This document shows positions 46,949 to 58,953 of a DNA stretch of 64,000 nt, in pieces. The notes under the pieces are model-generated. The model was given only the letters and a program-made list of their open reading frames with translations, searched no databases and was not told the origin of the DNA. The position numbers were made by a program, and so were the translations under genes. Location: NCBI GenBank assembly GCA_949128115.1, contig OX421961.1, positions 85,915,277 to 85,979,276 on the forward strand. The letters run 5' to 3'. Each line of letters opens with the position of its first letter. Within the stretch, counting starts at the first letter, position 1. The stretch comes from Anaspis maculata. Taxonomy: Eukaryota > Arthropoda > Insecta > Coleoptera > Scraptiidae.

Positions 46949-48222
46949 ATTATTCTGTGAAAAAAACTCACCAAGTGCGGAATGCATAAAAAATTGTTAC
47001 TATAGCCACAAACTTTTCGTACATTGTGTAACACCCAGTTGCGGACCGTGTAACACTGTTAGTGGTTAAAATATCAAACATGAACTGCTGTGAGTCCTGC
47101 ATGGTAAGTTACAACATATTAAGCTCATATATACTTACGTAGATATTATTGTTGCGTCATGAAGTCTTAAAAATAATAAATCCTTGTATCAATTTTTCAA
47201 TTTGTGATAATTTGCAAATTTATTCAAACAACATTTTTGCCTAATTGTGGAAGATGTTGTTGATTTAGGCATCACTCAAAAGGAACTCACTCCAGAAAAA
47301 CCTAATTCTGTTGAAGAATAATAAATAATAATAGTCTCTGTTACATTTTAACGATTAATGTTAATTCAACACATTATTCTTAATTCAGGTAGTGATAGTT
47401 CCTTTCGGGTCCTTTTATTTTAAACAACTTTATGACTACCTCCACATACTAATGTGGGACTTTTGTTGATATTATCACTAATTAGCAATTTTATGGATGC
47501 ATCCAGCATGAAACACAGTAATAATTAGGCAGCCCTCAGGTGGAAGAAAGAAAATACAACATGCAGTCATTTTTCCACTAAATCGCTATGATATTCTTAT
47601 AAATTAAGAAAGCAAATTAAATTAACATAATTTTGCATAATCAGATGACCACCCGCGATTCAGTTTTTATATAATACTTTATGGAGTGCATCATTGCGGG
47701 AGAAATGTTTGTTTTGGTTAATTAGGCATTGGTAGAATTGATGACGGTTATAATTTGCTTTATAAAGCAGCATTCTCATCGCATGGGGGACACTTCATTT
47801 CAAACAAAACAGTTGAAAACAACCGAATGGGAAGTAAAGTTTGGCTGTTGAATAATTAAAACGGGTAATAAAAATGTAATTTTTTTATAACGGTCACTAT
47901 GGCCGTGCCTCCGTGATGGGTTTTTTGAAGAAACCAAAATGGTTTATTTCGGATCAGTCCAAAGCGGAGGTCCAAAGCGTAAAATTATGGCATCAACTTG
48001 AACAGTTCTTGCCTGGGAGAGCTAAAATTCTAGAGGGTAATAAAGGAAATTAATGGGCCATTATCGTGTAATAATTAGGTTAAAAATGAGTGGAATTTTA
48101 CCGGTAGAAAGCTCGCGATATGAATTTATCGAATTCATCTTTAGTTTACTTTAAATTCGTTCTTTGTCGCGGGACATTAAGATTAAACAGCCAAGAACGC
48201 GATATGCTCATATGTTATTATA
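46949..48222. other. AT-rich unique non-coding DNA
   Basis: No inverted repeats or transposon motifs are visible, unlike most of the window. It may be the upstream region of the exon candidate at 48223. Confidence 0.4.
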
Positions 48223-48338
48223 ATGGCATTCCGGAGATTATTGAGCACACCCTCTAGCAAAAAGAAATCGCGGTCTGGTGCTAAAACGAACAAAAACGAC
48301 GAACACGTTCTTGCAGTTTTTAATCCATATACAGAGAG
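48223..48338 (+). CDS. Probable first coding exon of an unidentified host gene
   Basis: ATG at 48223 opens 38 codons and ends ACAGAG AG|GTACGT, a strong donor. The peptide is MAFRRLLSTPSSKKKSRSGA followed by KTNKNDEHVLAVFNPYTE: a basic, Ser-rich start and then a hydrophobic strand-like segment, typical of a cytosolic N-terminus. It lies in repeat-free DNA. I do not recognise the family. Later exons may lie beyond the window or behind a long intron. Confidence 0.45.
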
Positions 48339-50400
48339 GTACGTTACGCCTGAAATAACTGTTGAGGAATGAAAAATGATTTGTCGATGAATATCTCAAG
48401 TCTCAAGGTAACACATTGTGCTTCTCGTTTCAGTGTGTTCTACCGTTAGGCTCCTGGCGAGGATGGGTGGTGACTTAATTGTTTTTCAAAAAAAAAACCG
48501 ATGAAGTATTTGGGAAAATGTGGCTGTAATTATTTGGCCAATTTAGTTCATTAGACGTCTTTGTTCTGTAAGTTCATTGCCTTTGGATACAGAATGGCAG
48601 GGTAAGGTTTAAGGAGAGTAGCTATCTCACCTGCATCTGATTCTACCGTATGATCAAAAACTTTTTTACTCAAGGCAGGCTGTGGTCTGGTCATTGGCAG
48701 GAAAACAAGGCTGATTTAGGCCAGGCCACACCCTGCCTTGAGTAAGAGAGTTTTTGATCATACGGTACAACACACAGCTAAAGCTCTGGTAAGTCCAGCA
48801 GTTTCGGGAATATTCTGATAAGTTCATGGTATATGGCTCCTCCTCTAATTGTATAAGGTTGTGACTTACCCTCTAGTCGGAGTCTTCAGAGTCTGAAGTC
48901 TTCAGATATCTGGACAATAATATTGGTGTTATGAAAATGCTATCGGTCACAAATCTAGTTCTATATAGAGATTCAGTAATCAAAATTCTTCTAATAAAAA
49001 AAAAGAAGATTGTGCTAAAAGTTTCGCATCAGGATCCCACATTGAGGGGCATCATGCAAATTTCTCGCGAATTCTCCATACATAATTTAAGAGTCGGGTT
49101 TCCATTAGGCTATCTGACTGTCCATTTTTTCTTCTGCATATAACTCCCACAAGTACCTTGAGTTAATTGATGACCATTTATTAAGCAATTAAGATAAAAT
49201 AGTCGGTATAAATACCACAGTGGTGTCATTAGTTGGTATATTTTTTTTGTTTTGGTGTTTGTGAATGCCACCCCTTCGGCTGGTTTATTAATGATAGCCG
49301 TAAATCAAGACTCATATCTCTCGCATACTCGATTTTAGCTTCGCATAAAACGGGGAATGAGAAGTCTGCTCTGAAATTGTGCACGAAAAACTGCAATTAG
49401 CTAATCTCGGTTACGACGTTCCTAAAGTGTTCCACATTTGTAACCGTCTGGTAATCGATTACGTACTACCCAAGGAGTTTTCAACTTTGTTTCAGCTCTG
49501 GTTTGGAAGATAACATTCTAATTTAGTTAATGCCTGTTAGCGACCGACGATTAGACAGCGTGGATAGGTGCGATCACGGCGATGCGAGGAACTGAGCAAA
49601 AGAACAACAATTGGCACGTAATCGTAGAAGCACCCTGTATACGTCGAAATAAATAAAATGAAAACTAAATGCTAGTCTCTGTTGCGGTGGGGCTGGATTC
49701 TGTGCTCTGAAAGCTTTCGCTTTTAAATGCAAAGCTGGCAGATTGCATTGAGAGCATGAAAGTAAAGGAAACTGATACCGTGGGTGGTGGTGGTGCTCCA
49801 GTGCGTAGTCGATGTCGCTATATTTTCTCGTCAGAAAGGCATTGTGGGAAACTCAATGCATAGAATAGTCATTATTTTAAAGCAGTCCCTTTTCTCCATC
49901 TCAATGGAATTTACAATGCTCTCTGCCAGCGACTGTCCTTTTCTCTGTTTCATGGTTAGTGCCTAGAGAAATGCTGGCCGGCGACAACTGGAGGCAATTA
50001 AATTACCAGTGAAAAATAGAGAAACACAACTCAAGAGAATCACCACAATCCAATTTTCTCTCGCAAGCTGGCATAGCAAATCTATAATGTTGATTACAGA
50101 AGGCGCATTGAAGTGAATTAAACTTTTTTATTTCTCGAACTTCCAGAAAAAGTGGTTACATAATTACCACAATAAAAAAACAATCCAAGCCATTTGAGGT
50201 TGAAAATAGTGCAATATACTATTTTATCCATTTTACCCTAGACTGACGTTCGCCTAGTATCAATAAATTATTTATTTGGTTAAGAACGGAGTTGAATTGG
50301 TAGAAAATTATTTTTCCGCAAAAATAATTATTTTTAATATTTATTCAAAGTCCGCGCTTAATTTTAGAGTTTCGACAATCTATCCCATTCATGTTATGAT
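48339..50400. other. Non-coding DNA with one MITE
   Basis: Apart from the MITE at 48646-48765, no repeat or gene is supported. If the 48223 exon is real this is its first intron. Confidence 0.4.
48646..48765. mobile_element. 120-bp palindromic MITE, copy A, TA target
   Basis: CCGTATGATCAAAAACTTTT and its inverse form the ends, with TA at 48644-48645 and 48766-48767. The centre carries AGGCAGGCTGTGGTCTGG and its partner CCAGGCCACA. Copy B is at 54069-54188. Confidence 0.9.
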
Positions 50401-51066
50401 TAACGTGACCATTTATTTTTTGACTCAAAACGGGACATCGAAAATTTGATTTTTTTTTTGAAAATTTGGAAATCCAATAGCTTTGTCCATACATTTCTCT
50501 TTAGAGAGGTGGCGGCATCAGAAGCCCCTTGCTCGTCAAAATGTATGGGATTTGGATGGTCAATTCCATACATTTTGGCAGCTCAAGTAGCGTGATCAAA
50601 TGTGAGTTTCCTTAATGAATAGGTACCGACCACCGACCTAGGTTATCAATGAAAAAATATATAAATTAGCTTTTCATTTATCAAAAAGTATTAGTTTATT
50701 ACTTTGAAAAGTTATGCAACACACAACACAAATGTTCAGTTATTTATTTTTATATTTGTCACAGGAACAAATTGGTTTTAATACAGGTGATGATTTTAGA
50801 TAAGAATGAAGTCTTGGCAGGTTTTTTTTTGTATTGTATATTTGTATTGTATTTGTTATTGCCATAAGGACGGGAACCTGTAACTGGTATTTTCAGACGT
50901 CCACAATTTGTTCATTTTAAAGAAAAGACTTTCTACACTGGTGCATTTGTGCCGCGGTTTGGGAAAACGGGACAATTTTGCGTCCCGAGGCTCTTTTCGG
51001 GGACACCGGGACGGATAACCGAAAAAAGGGACAGTCCCGTTCGAAACGGGACGTATGGTCACGTTA
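50401..51066. mobile_element. 666-bp element with TAACGTGACCAT inverted ends
   Basis: TAACGTGACCAT at 50401 and its exact inverse at 51055-51066. The subterminal part on the right is rich in GGGAC/GTCCC words (CGGGACAGTCCCG-like), also seen once near the left end (AACGGGACATCG). No transposase is recognised. Confidence 0.6.
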
Positions 51067-52498
51067 GTTATCATTGTTGTTTCCATCTCAGAGAAGAGGT
51101 TCCATCCTGGAGTAATCACTCCACGCTTGAAGAAAACCGTGCGCCTATAAATCCATCGGAAAATCACGACATATACTTTTGTTCGACATGCGAACGCTCC
51201 TTTGTCTGGTTCTCCGAAGGAACCATTAATTAATTCCGACCCCTCCTCGAAGCTAATCACCACTTTCATAAATGATCCAATCAATTTATTTTACGCACTC
51301 GACATGCAAAATACAACTTAACAGCTCAACTACTTATGATGTAGCAGCTTTATTGATTATTGAAGACGAAGGCGTCATTTACGGTGGCATTTGGAGGCGA
51401 AGTCGTAAAGGTTGCGCCCCAAGAACAGAAGGGAGCAACGTAATCAAAGAATTTTTAGAGCGAAAGGGAAACGAAAACAATAATTCAGGACGCGGGGAAT
51501 TTTATAACTTAACTTTAATTACATCGTTTTAATTAAGAAACCGCAATTTCATCCGCTCCATAGCTGAATGCTTTTTGAATTTGATTATTTTTTTTTGCCC
51601 TGCACGGTTCAACTTAATTCTAAATTCCAGTAAACAACGCTTGGAGTTGTGGAAAAATCGACAACGAGGCCCTTTTTCCTGTAACGTTATGTTGTTGTGG
51701 TTGTTAAATTGAAATTGAACATAGGTAAATTTGAATGGGAAAGGGAGGAAACTAGAATGACAGAATATTCGCCTTAATTAGGGGTTATAAACAACGAAAT
51801 AGCTCAACAGAACCATTAATAACACCTGTCGCCAAGACGGAAAACGTCCTACCATAGCTGAGAATCCGTGCACAGCAGGAAAAAACTACACGAAAACATT
51901 ATTTCGAGATATTAATCATAAACTTTTTGTTTTAATGGCTGCTGCACGGAATTAAGATATTTGTTCTGAGCATATACTTCTGATTAATGGTTTTCCTAGT
52001 ACTTATTCCACTATGTAGTATGTAGGTATATCTTGTATGTATTTCTTCACGTGGACTTCTAGCCTAGGGAAGTCAAGCCAGTCGAAGCCCGAAGTCGAAG
52101 GCATAGAGGGCATAGCACCCCCATCTTTTTCGGAGAAAATAATCAATAAAAAGAAAGACTATGTACTATATATTTATTCATTCCAGTTTTTGTGATTTAG
52201 TAATTTAGGTACCTACGTACCTACTCGTACATATATATTAGTCCGGTGGACTAGGGTTATAACTATGCATTTTATGACTACGGAACAATTTTTTGCAGGC
52301 ATGTTTAGAAAGTCTTCATCTATCAATTGAGAAGTGCTGCCAAGCAATTTTTCAATGTGGGGGGTCAGGGGGGCCCCATTGTGACAACTTAAATCGCTTT
52401 TTGTCGATAAAATCCGTAATAAAAATGCTAAATAAGAAATTCCAACGGATTATTGAAAAGCAACTCGAAAGGTCACTTATGTGTGATAAAAACTATTA
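51067..52498. other. Non-coding stretch
   Basis: ORFs at 50949-51233 and 51272-51532 (plus) have no domain; a CSTCERSF string is not a full zinc finger. No gene is called. Confidence 0.4.
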
Positions 52499-53721
52499 CA
52501 GGGTGAACAGGTTCCGAGAAAAATGACTTTCCGTCACCATGCAATATAATAAAGAAAATATTGTGCCAAAGACCTTCAGCTTCGTCATTGGAAAATGCCG
52601 ATTGGCATATTCGTTGATCATATTCACCTGAACTGGTTGAGAATGGCACCCAACAGCGTCAACAGTGCCGGAGCTATATACAGGGTGGAAGAGAAAAATA
52701 TTTTTGTTTTCATTTATTTCAAAAACCAAGATAGATAAAGTGAACAAAATTAAGGAATTGATGTCTCATTCAATGCATGTGGAGACACAATAAACCGTTT
52801 TGAAATATCTTGAAGCGTTCCTGAAATATTTTTCAAAAACTGAAGAATATCATAAAAATTTTACTTTCTACTTTGATTTCGTATTTTCCATTATACAGAT
52901 GTATATCCTTAAGTTATGCAACAAATTTCACAATATACACAAATATACAATAAATTGTGGTTAAAAGTAAACAGCACCATCACCGGCATCAATCATGTAT
53001 GCGTTGTATACAGGGTGTAAGAAAAAATTCAAGTTTTTTTTCGCTGTATATGAAAAAACAAGCAAAAAACTCGTGGATTACACATTCACGTCAGTAATTT
53101 ACCTTATGAGGTGTCTTGGCTTGGTTCGTTTCCCCGGAAACTTCTCACCTCCCTAGTTTTTCACTTTTTATGTCTTGATTTTTCTATAACAGCAAAGAAA
53201 ACAACCATTTTTTCTTACACCCTGTATATGACGCATTGACGCATACATGATTAATACCGGTGAGTGATGTGGGTGTTTAGTTTTCACCCTAATTTGTTGT
53301 TAAATTATAGTATATACCTCTATATGTATAATGGAAAATACGAAATCAAAGTACAAAGTAAAATTTTCATGTTCTTCAGTTTTTTTCAAAATATTTCAGG
53401 AACGCTTCAAGATATTTCAAAACGGTTTATTGTGTCTTCACACGCATTGAATGAAGCATCAATTCCTAAATTTCGATCACTTTATCTATCTTGGTTTTTG
53501 AAATAAATAATAACAAAAATATTTTTCTCTTTCACCCTGTATGTAGCTCCGGCACCAATGACGCAGTTGGGTACAGTTCTCAACCAGTTCAGGTGCGTAT
53601 GGTCAACAAATATGCCAATCGGCATCTTTCAATAATGAAACTAAAGGTCTTTGGCGCAATTTTTTCTTCATCGTATTGCATGTTGACGGAAAGTCATGTT
53701 TCTCGGAACCTGTTCACCCTG
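52499..53721. mobile_element. Three-level nested CAGGGTG-type palindrome
   Basis: Outer ends CAGGGTGAACAGGTTCC (52499) and inverse (53721), flanked by TTA. Middle ends CAGGGTGGAAGAGAAAAA (52681) and its partner (53539). Inner ends CAGGGTGTAAGAAAAAA (53011) and inverse (53224), with TATA on both sides. Each level starts with the same heptamer. Arms of the outer level differ by roughly 12%. Confidence 0.8.
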
Positions 53722-54068
53722 TTATAAGTCTCATCACACAAGTGACATTTCGAGTTGCTCTTCAATAATCCGTTGAAGTTTTTTTAACGGAAGAAATTGA
53801 GAGGCCCCTACATATTATTTTCGGCATTCGATTTTTTTTTATTCATTTCTATTTTACTTTTTATTTGTTTTACTACTGATTGGAATCAAGTAAAATTATG
53901 CCAATAAGTGAGGAACCATTCGAAACAAGTCTCTGACGAATTTCAGCGGAATACTGCCGTTTATGAATTATTCATGAAAAACCAATAAAAAAGTCACATA
54001 TTGAAGAGCTGTATCTCGTTCAATATTGAGCTTCCGAAAAAAAATATATAGAGGTCTTTTAGTGTATA

Positions 54069-54188
54069 CCGTATGATCAAAAACTTTCCTCCTCTAGGCA
54101 GGCTGTGGTCTGGTCGTTGGCAAACAAACGAGGCTGATTTTGGCCAGGCCACAGCCTACCTAGAGGAGGAAAGTTTTTGATCATACGG
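54069..54188. mobile_element. 120-bp palindromic MITE, copy B, TA target
   Basis: Same ends, centre and length as 48646-48765, flanked by TA at 54067-54068 and 54189-54190. The stems differ (CCTCCTCTAGG versus TTTACTCAAGG) but each is matched on its own opposite side. Confidence 0.9.
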
Positions 54189-54750
54189 TACATAAATAAA
54201 ACTTTCAAAATAAAACAAAATTTTCTCGAAATTTGTAAATTGGTGCTATGGTGCCAATTTCAATTTTTGCATTTTTAACATGTAGTGCTCAGCACCACCT
54301 CTTCGGATTACGTGTGGTGCTCGAGCACATCAGCACCACTATTGTTGCCGGCCTTGCAAATATGAACGGACAGAGATATGAATACAGCCCCAAGAAAACT
54401 TCTTGTTTCTCAGCACAAATGGTGATTTATCAACTTGAGGCACCTAGAAAACCTATTTCAGTTGAGAAGTCATAATATTTTTTTTGATTTAAATTTTTAG
54501 GCTCTTGAAAGTTCAGATGTTTTTCGAAGTTTCAAACTCAAATATCTCGAAAATAAAGCCTCCATCAACTGAAGTCTCCATTCAGTTGCACGGGGAAAAG
54601 CCTACAAGCGCGCTCTAGAACACTCCAGAACGCTCCGTACTTATACCCTGCGACCTAACGGGAAGAGTCTAGAAAGATCGCGTGTTACCCAGAATCGCCG
54701 CTCGTAACAATATGTAGCTAGACTTACTCACTTTTTCAACACCCTGTATA
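54189..54750. other. Non-coding stretch
   Basis: An ORF at 54248-54475 lacks motifs. CACCCTGTATA at 54740-54750 is one end of a further CAGGGTG element sitting back to back with the next. Confidence 0.45.
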
Positions 54751-55404
54751 CAGGGTGTTTGCAAACTTTGGGTAGAAAATTGAACCGCAGTTAGAGAAAT
54801 GCTTCAAAAGTATCAGAAAAATGTTTAAAAAATGTAGGGCTTCAATTTTTGGAAAACTGGAGGGGTCAAAAGGTGGTCTTTCGACCCCCTCTATTTTCAT
54901 TCTTTTGGAAGATTTTAGTAAACTCTTTTCAACAAACCAAAAATCAATGTTTTTGAACTTTTGAATGTGTTTCATAATTTCATTTACTATACAGGGTGAA
55001 TCGTAAATCCTAAAAATCCAGTTTTCTTCAAAAATGCATGCAGAAAATTTCATATGGGAACTATTTGTGTTATTTGTTGCTCTACATCAGTTTTAAATAA
55101 CCTCTAGAACTTCACGGGCATTTTCAAGAAAAAAGGTTTTTTGGATTTATGAGCCACCCTCTGTACACTGAACAAAATTACAAAACATGTTCATAGGTTG
55201 AGAAAATTTGCTTTTTGGTCTGATGAAAGTGAATTACTAAACTTCTTCCAAAATAACGGAAATAGAAGGGGTTGAAGAACCACCTTTGGACCCTCCATAT
55301 GTCCAAAAATTAAAATCATAAATTTTTTCAACATTTTTCTGGCACTCTTGGAGCATTTCCCTACTTGCTGTTCAATTTTCTACCCAAAGTTTCCAAACAC
55401 CCTG
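54751..55404. mobile_element. 654-bp CAGGGTG-type foldback, TATA on both sides
   Basis: CAGGGTGTTTGCAAACTTTG at 54751 and inverse ending 55404; arms share TTGGGTAGAAAATTGAAC. An inner unit (about 54992-55165) with CAGGGTGAATCGTAAATCC and a degenerate partner is nested at the centre. Confidence 0.75.
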
Positions 55405-55600
55405 TATAGGGGCTGCACGGTTGCCACCGATGGCTACACTTCTGAATTGTAAGAGTCTGTTTCAAAAAGTCACTGTGCCAAGTGGCATATTATAACTATG
55501 AAGTGCAGGATGCTTTCGCCTGCTGTTTGGATCGAGGTCCAAATATATTTATAATATTTAGTTAATATTGCATTTCTCCACACCAGGACGTCTTCCTTGT
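55405..55600. repeat. Diverged relative of the 330-bp repeat at 57.7/58.9 kb
   Basis: Shares CGATGGCTACACTT, GTGCCAAGTGGCAT-like and GATGCTTTCGCCT strings, in the same order, with the two direct repeats that flank the LINE fragment. Confidence 0.6.
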
Positions 55601-55823
55601 TTTTTTTTATGAGATAGTTGGACATGGACACTTTCACCAATTTTTCTTAGCATTACAGTTGACACCAAATTGCATCAAATTATTTCTATGGCGCAGATTA
55701 TTGCAATTTTCACTCAAAAATTAAACATATTTTTTGATCAACTGCCAGAGACAAACGTCTTCACTGATGATTCATTTTTGTGACCGACTTGACAACATGT
55801 GAGGCATATAAGAATGTCTAACG

Positions 55824-56900
55824 TAATTGAGGTCTCCAATTTTCCGTTGTCTCTCTTTACTGTGACGTCATGCGTATAAGAGACGGTTAATCGAGGTCAT
55901 TGGGCGCTTCCCAATAAGGCGTATAAGGACACAATTCGACACATATGGGCACAATTTGACACAGCTAGCGTTCCAATAGCAGTAATAGCACCACATGTCG
56001 ACACAATCAAAACATTGGCGAGGCTGGAGTTTGGAATTGAGCTGGCAAGTGCACTTTGACATTGTGTATCCGTCTCGTCGCAGTTATTGGAAAGCGCCCT
56101 ATGTTTCTTGAGATATGACATTTCGTTTCTGACAATGGGAAATTTTTCGAATCTGACAAGCGCTCTGTCGTGTATTTATTTATCTGATTTCAGCATGGAT
56201 TTCTTGATTTCACTTGTTCTTACCCTCGTTCTCACCAATAAGTGTGTTATATGTAGTGGAATAGTGGAAAACTGTAGTAGATACTTACAGAAATGGTTCA
56301 AGGGTGTTGTGTCGCTCTATGCGAGTGCGAGAATAAGACGAATACACTCGGTATCACCATGCACCGGTTCACGAAAGACCCAAACTTGATGGAAGTGTGG
56401 CTGCACCAGCACCAGGAATCACGCTGCACCAGACAATGCTTGATGTTTCTGCCAACATCGTGAAGCGTCGTAGGTTGACAAAAAATCATTAATGCCATTT
56501 GGATTACTTCGTAATTTGTAGCCTCTTGTGAAATTGGCTTCCACGTGCATCTTACTACGAAAAAACTTTCTTGCTTCGTCCATTAAAAACTCCCTTATGG
56601 GCTCTAGTGACTTTCCCTACATGATAATGGGAACAGTATAGCTAACCGATTCAAAATTCCCGCAAAAGTCAGAAACGAAACGTCCAAACGTCATAAACGT
56701 CAAAACGACTGAAGTGACCTCGAAAAACTATCTACCGGGTGTTTATAAATGTCTGTGATCGCATCGCCTTTGGAATCAGGTTTCAATCACTACAATTGCG
56801 CCTGTTACTGCGTTTTTCGGCCTGACCCATGCCTGCCGCGATCACAGATTCTTATAAACACCCCGTATTTTCTATCTCCTAAAATTGGAAAGGTCAATTC
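55824..56900. mobile_element. TIR element, copy 2 (inverted sister of 27688-28502)
   Basis: Reverse-complement match to copy 1 over its whole length. It has two extra segments: 56434-56541 (108 nt, absent from copy 1 with a TG microhomology at the junction) and the 131-bp MITE 56735-56865. 55902-56099 is the same nested GGGCGC-type unit as in copy 1. Confidence 0.8.
56735..56865. mobile_element. 131-bp MITE, copy B, in TIR element copy 2
   Basis: Inverted copy of 19189-19322, flanked by TA (56733-56734, 56866-56867). Removing it with one TA gives CTATCTATTTTCTATCTCC, exactly what copy 1 has inverted at about 27715-27733. Confidence 0.95.
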
Positions 56901-57708
56901 TCCCTTTCAAAAACATCATCAGCCATCATGAGCGAAGAAATGGCGTAAATCTAAAACAACTCAAATGACAGTGTTTACCCTACAAGCTACAAGGAGGCAG
57001 TTATTAATGTTGAAATTACTTTCGTTGTGGAAAAATGATTGTACCTCACCAACCTTATATAACTACCAGTCACTTCCTTATAACTCCTCTGTAAATAGTG
57101 AACGCAAGATGACTGCCGAAGGAAGGAAAAAAGTTAAATGTCTTTTTTTCTGGAAATAGTAGGCCTAGGCACTGGCTACTGATCGCATTTTCAATGGGAC
57201 CTTGCAATCGAAAAACTCAACGTGAGGTCGCCACTACTGTAGGGGGCGCCTACTCAGATGAAGCGACCCTAACGACGAGAAAAACAAGGGAGTTTGAGTA
57301 GTTTGACCAGTAACTGACAGTGACTGGAAACGCCAAACAAGAAACAGGGGTTATCAAAATTTCAAATCAAGACATTGGTTGGTGAAGCGTCAACGCCGTC
57401 AAAATTTTCGAATTTTCCCCCCAACGGTTGTGGCGCCTTTGGCGTGTGAAAGTGGCAGTGCAAGGTCTCATTGATTAGATTACATCACTGGATGAAGAAT
57501 TACCAAGTTTCATTTTTATAGACTTTGAAAATTCACTGATTCACTTGAAGAATCAATTCTTGATTAAATTTTTACATGGAGAAGATCAGTCTTCTTCAGG
57601 ATATTTCAGGAACGCTTCAGAACATTTGAAAATTGTTTAACGTAACTTCATGGACATGAGCAGCAGGCTATATTCGCCAGTTTATACGAATCTACTTCTT
57701 TTGGTTCA
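56901..57708. other. Non-coding stretch
   Basis: 57597-57640 (ATATTTCAGGAACGCTTCA) resembles the arm of the 52499-53721 palindrome. No gene. Confidence 0.45.
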
Positions 57709-58040
57709 AGAGTTAGGTACAGTTTTTCCTTCTGCTTTTCCTTCCACCTGTATGCAGAGCCTGCACGTCTGCCGCCGATGGCTACACTTTTGAATCGAAA
57801 CTATGCCAAGTGGCATGGTCTTTTAACCATAAAATCCAGATTGCTTTCGCCTAACGTCCGGACTATTTAGGTTACTCATTGTTCTGATTTTCGTATTTTG
57901 GTTACATTTTCTTGTGTTTAGATGCGACTTTGCAGATTCACGCGCGATAAGAAAAAATTATTTTTTCAGTATTTCCACAAGTGTAGGTAGGTACCTACTT
58001 TGAGATTCGATCCATGCTGTATAAACAGAAAATAGTACAG
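57709..58040. repeat. 330-bp direct repeat, left copy
   Basis: Nearly identical to 58948-59280, from AGTTAGGTACAGTTTTTCC to AAAATAGTACAGTC. Differences are single-base indels in T and ATTC tracts. Confidence 0.95.
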
Positions 58041-58043
58041 TCC

Positions 58044-58953
58044 AGAGATAAAACCAAAATTGTCGTTTTTGGAAAAAAATCACATCAGCAACTCACAGGG
58101 GCAATTCTATTATGGTGACTCAGTTATAGAACAGGTGGGTGACTATAATTACCTGGGCATACTCTTCAGCTCGGCTGGAGTCTTTTCAAAAACTTTGGAG
58201 GATAGATTGCAGAAGACAAGAATAAAAATCGGCACAATAACGCATACAATAAACACAACAAAGATCAATAGCCTAAAATCAATTTCTCATCTCTATAGCG
58301 CAATAATCATGCCAACATTTTCATATTGTGGAGGAATATGGGGCATACGATATTTGAATCAAATAGAGACCATACAGGACAAGTTCTTCAAAAGCCTTTT
58401 TTATCTTCAGCGTTCTACTCCGGGGTATGCACTCAGAGCAGAATTTAAGATAAAAAAATTAAGCATGCACTTTATAGAACAAGCATTACTCTTGATGATT
58501 AAAATCTTAAAACATAGTCCCAACAGACTGACTCATTTGGCAATTAAAAGAATTATATATCTAGACGGCAGCTTGAACAATGACCCTAAGCATAACTGGT
58601 ACACACAAATTAGGGAAACTCTTCTTAACTATGATGTAGTTTTAGATCCTTATGCCCTTACTTTGAACGTAATTCAGTCCATCTTGAATAAAATCTCTGA
58701 ACGAAACGATCTGGATGATTGGAATAAGATCCTGCTAAGCACCTATTGTCCTCATTACAAGTTCCTTACACCCGGCAACCCTTTCGACACGACCCCTTAC
58801 CAGTACCTGATTGCAGACTTACCGCTACAAGTCAAAAGATCCATAGCGCAGCTCAGACTATCTAATCGTAAAACCCTGAAATTGTACTTGAACAGCATTA
58901 CTTACACAGTAGATTTGGAACAAGTTTGCACGATTTGTAATCAGCACAGTTAG
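58044..58953 (+). pseudogene. LINE reverse transcriptase C-terminal fragment
   Basis: After GATAAAACCAAAATTGTCGT (DKTKIVVFG, with a frameshift in the following A-run) a 297-codon frame reads NYLGILFSSAGVF, IMPTFSYCGGIWGIRYLNQI, IETIQDKFFKSLFYLQRSTP and ends CTICNQHS. This is the last RT blocks plus thumb/connector of a non-LTR retrotransposon, ending at the start of a C-x2-C knuckle. Both sides stop exactly at the 330-bp direct repeats, so catalytic motifs (YADD) and the rest of the ORF are missing. The long open frame suggests a fairly recent copy. Confidence 0.85.

Noticed and set aside
50949..51233. CSTCERSF peptide as a C2H2 zinc finger
   Set aside because: The His pair is missing and the frame begins inside a transposon end.
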